NCBI GenBank assembly: GCA_022706865.1
Contig: JAKJBT010000055.1
Span: 1-11,116 of the forward strand
DNA: 11,116 bases
DNA from: Bacillota bacterium
GTDB lineage: Bacteria; Bacillota_A; Clostridia; Lutisporales; Lutisporaceae
Reading direction: 5' to 3'
The notes under the pieces are model-generated. The model saw nothing but the letters and a program-made list of their open reading frames with translations. It was not told the DNA's origin and ran no database searches. Position numbers and translations under genes: made by a program. This document shows positions 7,781-11,116 of the stretch, piece by piece. The first letter of the stretch is position 1, and every line of letters starts with the position of its first letter.

Positions 7781-9022
7781 TCACAGGTTCTGAATTGCCG
7801 GTTTTCCCAGCTCAAACTCATGATGCAGTGCATTTACGGCAGTATTTGTATTTATGCTTTCTATCAGGCAGGAAATAGTCGTATGGGAGTCGGATGTCTG
7901 CAGGATCTCAATATTGTGTTTTGCCAGGGCCCTTATTGCTTTTGCCATTACACCCGGAACCCCGCGCATTTTGTTTCCGATTATCGTCACCTTGCTGCAA
8001 TCCTTTTTCAGCTCATAGTTATATCCGTATCGGTTCAGCGCTGTTTCAAGCTTTTCAACATCATCATCAACAATAATAAATAATTTAAAATCAGGATTAA
8101 CATTAATCATATCGATGCTGATTCCCTCCGAAGCGATTGCACTGAACAGATGGCTGTCATTCTCATATTCCTTTGCCGAACCGTCAAACATTATTCTTAC
8201 TCTCGTTCTTCCGCCTACATGGGCCACAGCCGTCAGCAATTTATCATTCTTATCATATCTGTATCTTCGGTTTTTATCACAATTGGTAATCAATGTGCCT
8301 GCCGAGTCTGACATTGTATTCTTGATAAATATCGGAAGATTGCTTCTCATTGCAACCTCTACCGCTCTGGGATGAATTACTCTTGCACCGTATTCCGCCA
8401 TTTGAAAAACTTCGTTGTAATATATGGTACCAATTACCGCAGCATCCGGAACAATTTTTGGGTCCGCCGTCATGACGCCTTCAACATCCGTATATATTTC
8501 AACCGCCTCAGCATTAAGGGCTTCACCGATTATCGCACCTGTGACATCGCTTCCGCCTCTTCCGAGAGTTGTTATTTCACCCTTCTCCGATATGCCCTGA
8601 AAGCCTGCAATAACAGGTATGAGCCCCTTTTCGATGCATTCTTTTATATAATGGGGCTCCACTCTTAAGACCTCGGCGTCACCGAATTTCTCATCAGTTA
8701 TTATTCCGGATTGCCCGCCCGTCAGTACTATATTGTCATAGCCTCTTTTTTTAATTGTATTAGACAGTACAACACAGGATATTATCTCACCGCAGGACAT
8801 AATCATATCCAGCTCTCTGGGATTGTTTTTGACTCCTGCGGAAGCTGCAAGGTTTATAAGGGTATCTGTGGCATAGGGGTCACCTTTTCTTCCTATTGCA
8901 GAAACAACAACAATAGGCAAAAACCCTTTTTTCACTGCACTTTCTATTTTGTCAACCACCAGTTCTCTTCTTTCCTGAGTTGATACTGAGGTTCCGCCAA
9001 ATTTTTGTACAATTATCTTCAT
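7781..9022 (-). CDS. dapG: Aspartate kinase (DapG-type, aspartokinase I)
   Basis: The enzyme phosphorylates L-aspartate to aspartyl-4-phosphate with ATP, the first step towards lysine, threonine, methionine, diaminopimelate and, in spore-formers, dipicolinate. The kinase domain (about 1-245) has KFGGTSV (7-13), GRKGDPYATD (44-53), SCGEIIS (76-82), GRGGSD (154-159) and YTDVEGVMTADPK (177-189). Two ACT domains follow (about 262-335 and 343-405), the second with the HTTI-type effector motif in TSDSHTTISCLI. The 413-residue length and sequence fit Bacillus DapG, the diaminopimelate-sensitive isozyme, rather than the lysine-sensitive LysC. A GAGAGGA site stands eight bases before the ATG. The gene starts 14 bases after the dpaB remnant; in Bacillus the order is spoVFA-spoVFB-asd-dapG-dapA, so asd and dapA are missing from their usual places. 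No promoter is apparent directly before it, so transcription probably comes from upstream. Confidence 0.96.
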   Translation of the reverse strand: MKIIVQKFGGTSVSTQERRELVVDKIESAVKKGFLPIVVVSAIGRKGDPYATDTLINLAASAGVKNNPRELDMIMSCGEIISCVVLSNTIKKRGYDNIVLTGGQSGIITDEKFGDAEVLRVEPHYIKECIEKGLIPVIAGFQGISEKGEITTLGRGGSDVTGAIIGEALNAEAVEIYTDVEGVMTADPKIVPDAAVIGTIYYNEVFQMAEYGARVIHPRAVEVAMRSNLPIFIKNTMSDSAGTLITNCDKNRRYRYDKNDKLLTAVAHVGGRTRVRIMFDGSAKEYENDSHLFSAIASEGISIDMINVNPDFKLFIIVDDDVEKLETALNRYGYNYELKKDCSKVTIIGNKMRGVPGVMAKAIRALAKHNIEILQTSDSHTTISCLIESINTNTAVNALHHEFELGKPAIQNL

Positions 9023-9036
9023 GTGATTGTTCCTCT

Positions 9037-9351
9037 CTATTTAGATTTCTCAATTATCATTGGCTGAAGCTGCTTCCCTTCCAATGCCATTTCAACAGTT
9101 GGTATCAAAAGCTCCATATCGGCAATCATAGAATTTCTTTTTGCAGCAGGATTATCCTGCCAAAAGGGGATAAAGTAGTAATACTTTGAGTTCAGCAGTA
9201 CAGCCAGGTTCTTCGCATTCAAACCCAGTGCGTCGTTTGTGGAAATCCCTACTACAATTGGCTTGCCGTTTCTTACATGAGCCTTTGCCGCCATTAGCAC
9301 AGGCGTATCAGTTATCGCATTTGCCAGTTTTGATAAAGTATTGCCTGTAGG
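9037..9351 (-). pseudogene. spoVFB: 3' half of dipicolinate synthase subunit B (spoVFB/dpaB), 5'-truncated
   Basis: The frame reads TGNTLSKLANAITDTPVLMA, then AAKAHVRNGKPIVVGISTND and ALGLNAKNLA, ending LQPMIIEKSK. From memory this corresponds closely to the C-terminal half of Bacillus SpoVFB, including its TGNS/TLSKLANA-type loop and GISTNDALGLN motif. SpoVFB is the flavoprotein-like subunit of dipicolinate synthase, made in the mother cell for spore-core calcium dipicolinate. About 103 of the expected 195-200 codons are present and are uninterrupted to the stop. Homology stops abruptly at about 9348-9351. Upstream, the frame runs through the 3' end of the RelA/SpoT-like gene to a TAA at 9385-9387 with no ATG or ribosome site, so the remnant as it stands is unlikely to be translated usefully. 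A GTG at 9300 opens a shorter frame but has no ribosome site. The N-terminal half and dpaA are absent from the window. Confidence 0.85.
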
Positions 9352-9368
9352 GAATAAGTTTGCAGCTA
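9340..9368. other. Junction between dpaB remnant and accessory DNA (possible attachment site)
   Basis: The dpaB-like reading frame loses its family resemblance at the codons for PTGNT (about 9337-9351), and the stop of the RelA/SpoT-like gene is at 9366-9368. The crossover is therefore confined to a few tens of bases around CCTACAGGCAATACT on the minus strand. If the accessory DNA was inserted by a serine recombinase, the short core shared by attL and attR should be here; the second border is not in the window, so this is inference. Confidence 0.4.
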
Positions 9369-10691
9369 AAACTCTTTGATTATTTTATCCAAAGCCTTGC
9401 AAATAACTGTTTTATTCTCATCCGAAGCCAGTTCCGCAAGCTTGTTCAGTATTAATGTTATTGAGTCCGCAGCATTTCTTAATTGTAAATTATTCGGTAT
9501 ATCACTGCTGTATATTATATGATTCCTGGTTTTCTCCAGATTCTTGACAGTATCAAGTATAATTTCATCAGCAGTCAGGTGCCTTCTTATAATATCGGAA
9601 ATACTTCGGCTCTGAGTTATGTTTTTTTGTTCCAAAGCCTTTATAGCCTTTTCAAAAAGTATCCATTTTTCAACGAAGGAATTGAGCTGCTCATTCTCTT
9701 TACCGAGAAGCATCTGTTTTTGGATGGATATGTACGGATTATTGAAGCTTGATTCAAATTTTGCTTCAACATACTGTCTATAGTAATCGGGGTAATGATT
9801 CAATATAAGATCCGCAAAACAATCCACTATGGTTTTGGATCCTACGGATTCCTTCATTTTGTCAAAAGAATCCAGGTATATATGTATTTCCTTCGGATTA
9901 TCCATGCCTATCTTTTGAAGAAATTTTAGCAGAATATCAACTCTGCCGATGAAGCAGCCTTCAGGAAAGCTGCCGGATATCTTTTCCCTCAAAAGGGCGG
10001 CAAGCTCGTAATGATTGTTGAATTGCTGCTCCATTGAGGCTATCCTTTGTTTGAATGACTTTTGAAGCCTTTCCAAAGCTATTTCCCCAGAAAGTACAAG
10101 GCCGTTAAGCTCATCCAATATGTTGAATTCCTCCTCGGAAAGCTTTCCTATCTGAGGCTTGTAGGCAAGGTCATGTTCCACTTCCGCCCATGCGTGCATA
10201 AGGGCTGATGCTATCTGTATCTCTACCTGGGCGTGTGCGAATCTCTTATTGTTCTCCTCCAGCTTTTCCTCTTTTATCTTTACTCTGTAATGAACGGCAT
10301 CATAGCCCGTGAAACGCCTTTTGAACGGATTATCCTGATGCTGCTTCTGCTCGGAATTCGGGAATTTTTTCATTTTTCTGGTAATGAACTCGTTTTCAAT
10401 AAGCCTCCCTATTTCCTCCCTGTCGCCGGGAAAATAAATTGCTATTCTCACTCCGGAAAGATCCACTATATCCCGGTATATCTGTTCGATGCTCTGATAT
10501 TTTTTGATGGCATTCCTTTTCATCAGCTTATCCTTGAGGCTTTCGGGCTTTTTCGCGCGATAGGTCACAATAGCTCTGATTCCGCTTCTGTGTATTATGG
10601 TTTCACAAATCATCGCCACCTGATGGGCCAATTCGTTGTAAAAATCATATTCCTTGGCGTATCTTAACAGAAAGGTATCGATAATACTCAT
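9366..10691 (-). CDS. RelA/SpoT-domain protein (putative nucleotide pyrophosphokinase) with long helical C-terminal extension
   Basis: The N-terminal half (about 10-215) is a RelA/SpoT synthetase domain of the stand-alone alarmone-synthetase type. It has YRAKKPESLKDK (44-55, G-loop region), DLSGVRIAIYF (77-87), TGYDAVHYRV (128-137) and VEIQIASALMHAWAEVEHDL with AYK after it (156-178), where E157 is the expected catalytic Glu. The usual QIRT is QIAS here. No HD hydrolase domain is present, so it is not a full-length Rel. ILDELNGLVLSGEIALERLQ marks a known family of RelA/SpoT-domain proteins of unclear role. The remaining 220 or so residues are helical; about 335-425 look HEPN-like (W..FE.A...L, then EKTRNHIIYSSD at 386-397), but the RNxxxH histidine position is Tyr394. 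Likely functions are (p)ppGpp-like signalling or a toxic synthetase in defence; neither is shown. A good AAGGAGA site precedes the ATG. It is the promoter-proximal gene, with the dpaB remnant and dapG downstream and no terminator between. Confidence 0.85.
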   Translation of the reverse strand: MSIIDTFLLRYAKEYDFYNELAHQVAMICETIIHRSGIRAIVTYRAKKPESLKDKLMKRNAIKKYQSIEQIYRDIVDLSGVRIAIYFPGDREEIGRLIENEFITRKMKKFPNSEQKQHQDNPFKRRFTGYDAVHYRVKIKEEKLEENNKRFAHAQVEIQIASALMHAWAEVEHDLAYKPQIGKLSEEEFNILDELNGLVLSGEIALERLQKSFKQRIASMEQQFNNHYELAALLREKISGSFPEGCFIGRVDILLKFLQKIGMDNPKEIHIYLDSFDKMKESVGSKTIVDCFADLILNHYPDYYRQYVEAKFESSFNNPYISIQKQMLLGKENEQLNSFVEKWILFEKAIKALEQKNITQSRSISDIIRRHLTADEIILDTVKNLEKTRNHIIYSSDIPNNLQLRNAADSITLILNKLAELASDENKTVICKALDKIIKEF

Positions 10692-10735
10692 AGGGCTTCT
10701 CCTTTTATAGGTAATAATATAACTCTTTCTACTAA

Positions 10736-10764
10736 ATTATAGCAATTCTGCCCTCCGGGTACAA
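10736..10764 (-). promoter_or_regulatory. Sigma-A promoter of the RelA/SpoT-like gene
   Basis: On the minus strand TTGTAC (10759-10764), 17 bases, then TATAAT (10736-10741) preceded by TGC, forming an extended -10. The start would be about 40 bases before the gene's ribosome-binding site. This is the clearest vegetative promoter in the window and the only good one upstream of dapG. Confidence 0.8.
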
Positions 10765-10775
10765 CATGCTTAAAG

Positions 10776-10801
10776 TGCGGAATTTCATGCCGCAGTTTTT
10801 T
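10776..10801 (+). terminator. Orphan terminator-like hairpin
   Basis: TGCGG (10776-10780) pairs with CCGCA (10790-10794) around a nine-base loop and is followed on the plus strand by GTTTTTT. There is no plus-strand gene before it in the window. It may be the remains of a lost neighbour's terminator or chance; the stem is only five pairs. Confidence 0.35.
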
Positions 10802-10836
10802 CAATTTTTAGGTGCTTATTATTCAATGAGTGTTAA

Positions 10837-10842
10837 TATAAT
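10837..10842 (+). promoter_or_regulatory. Possible -10 element for the recombinase fragment
   Basis: TATAAT lies 31 bases before the ATG at 10873, and an AAGGTGA ribosome site lies five bases before that ATG. No convincing -35 is found at 16-18 bases. The start signals of the recombinase thus look intact although the gene is not. A sporulation-sigma promoter cannot be read with confidence. Confidence 0.35.
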
Positions 10843-10872
10843 TTACTAAGCAGAAAAATGTAAGGTGAGCAA

Positions 10873-11064
10873 ATGGCAGACAAGGAAAGTTTGAGGGCTG
10901 CGCTTTATATCAGGGTCAGTACTGAAGAACAGGCTCTGGATGGCCAATCCGCAGATGCACAGGCTGAAACCCTTAAGCAATATTGCATTGCTCAGTTTGC
11001 AGACAAACACGGTTTCAGCCAGAAACGGAAACCGTGTTTTTTCATGAAATGGAATACTTTTTGA
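10873..11064 (+). pseudogene. 5' fragment of a serine recombinase (resolvase/invertase family)
   Basis: The first 41 codons encode the start of a serine-recombinase catalytic domain: LYIRVSTEEQ (11-20) with the nucleophile Ser16 and Arg14, then GQSADAQAETLKQYCIAQ, which matches the usual 'S...Q...L..yc...g' helix of large serine recombinases. After Gln41 (about base 10996) the resemblance is lost. The next 22 codons run through a terminator hairpin to a TGA, so the rest of the catalytic domain and the DNA-binding part are missing. The ribosome site and start are intact. It may be a deletion remnant or a gene interrupted by further inserted DNA with its 3' part beyond the window. Large serine recombinases of this type excise the skin element from sigK and similar elements from sporulation genes. 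That link is inferred from the neighbouring dpaB break. Confidence 0.75.
11005..11042 (+). terminator. Strong terminator within the broken recombinase frame
   Basis: AAACACGGTTTC (11005-11016) pairs perfectly over 12 bases with 11028-11039 around an 11-base loop, ending in a six-T run (11037-11042). It begins within ten bases of the point where recombinase homology ends, so foreign or shifted DNA carrying its own terminator has replaced the recombinase body. Confidence 0.85.
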
Positions 11065-11067
11065 AGT

Positions 11068-11115
11068 AAATTGTGTGGAGTGGGTCCGGTTTTGCCGGAT
11101 CTCCACATCCAATTT
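11068..11115. repeat. Long imperfect inverted repeat at the window end
   Basis: AAATTG...TGTGGAG on the left pairs with CTCCACA..CAATTT on the right (one two-base bulge), and an inner TCCGG/CCGGA stem closes a five-base loop, spanning 48 bases. It lacks a T-run and is not an obvious terminator. It could be the tip of an insertion element or a palindromic repeat family, or a structured RNA end. Confidence 0.5.
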
Positions 11116-11116
11116 G

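Noticed and set aside
9037..9300. An independent 87-residue protein starting at the GTG at 9300
   Set aside because: There is no ribosome site, and the SpoVFB-like frame continues upstream to about 9351, so this is a remnant rather than a small gene.
10876..11006. An 8-base direct repeat (GCAGACAA) at 10876 and 10999 as an attachment-site pair
   Set aside because: It is too short to stand out by chance, and neither copy lies at the dpaB junction.
10846..11112. A minus-strand 88-codon frame opposite the recombinase fragment
   Set aside because: It runs antisense through the recombinase motif and through the terminator hairpin, with no protein family resemblance.
1..11116. CRISPR array, tRNA or rRNA genes
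   Set aside because: No regularly spaced repeats and no cloverleaf or rRNA-like stretches were seen on either strand.

Overview
The window comes from a low-GC, endospore-forming Firmicute, most likely a Clostridia member of the Ruminiclostridium/Acetivibrio type. This is inferred from AT-rich intergenic DNA, Gram-positive ribosome-binding sites, a Bacillus/Clostridia-type dapG aspartate kinase, a TepA/YmfB-like ClpP-fold protein and part of spoVFB (dpaB, dipicolinate synthase B). No species is identified.

Almost everything is on the minus strand, so the biological order runs from right to left. At the far right (about 10.77-11.12 kb) is a short, non-coding-looking accessory stretch. It holds a plus-strand 5' fragment of a serine recombinase, a perfect terminator hairpin and a long imperfect inverted repeat. 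Diverging from it on the minus strand is a 441-residue protein with a RelA/SpoT-type nucleotide pyrophosphokinase domain and a long C-terminal extension, served by a very good vegetative promoter. Its stop codon lies directly beside the 3' half of dpaB. The 5' half of dpaB and the expected dpaA are not present. dapG follows after 14 bases and ends in a strong terminator.

The centre (3.1-7.7 kb) is a self-contained three-gene unit: an ABC ATPase, a secreted and membrane-anchored protein built of about six Ig-like CARDB/NEW3-type repeats, and a MacB/FtsX-type permease. The genes abut or overlap. They are preceded by a sequence that closely resembles an ECF-sigma promoter (TGAAAC, 16 bases, AGTC) and followed by a symmetrical terminator. 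The arrangement suggests an envelope-stress-responsive transport or mechanotransmission complex; its substrate is unknown.

The left side has tepA, then a secreted protein with two copies of an unfamiliar about 100-residue module followed by about seven RCC1-like repeats. Each has its own terminator.

The most interesting point is the dpaB break. A dipicolinate synthase gene is cut in mid-frame next to DNA that carries a serine recombinase remnant. This is what one border of a sporulation intervening element (such as skin in sigK, or the spoVFB-intervening element described in Bacillus weihenstephanensis) would look like. The other border is outside the window, so the choice between a programmed excision element, a decayed one and a simple deletion cannot be made here.
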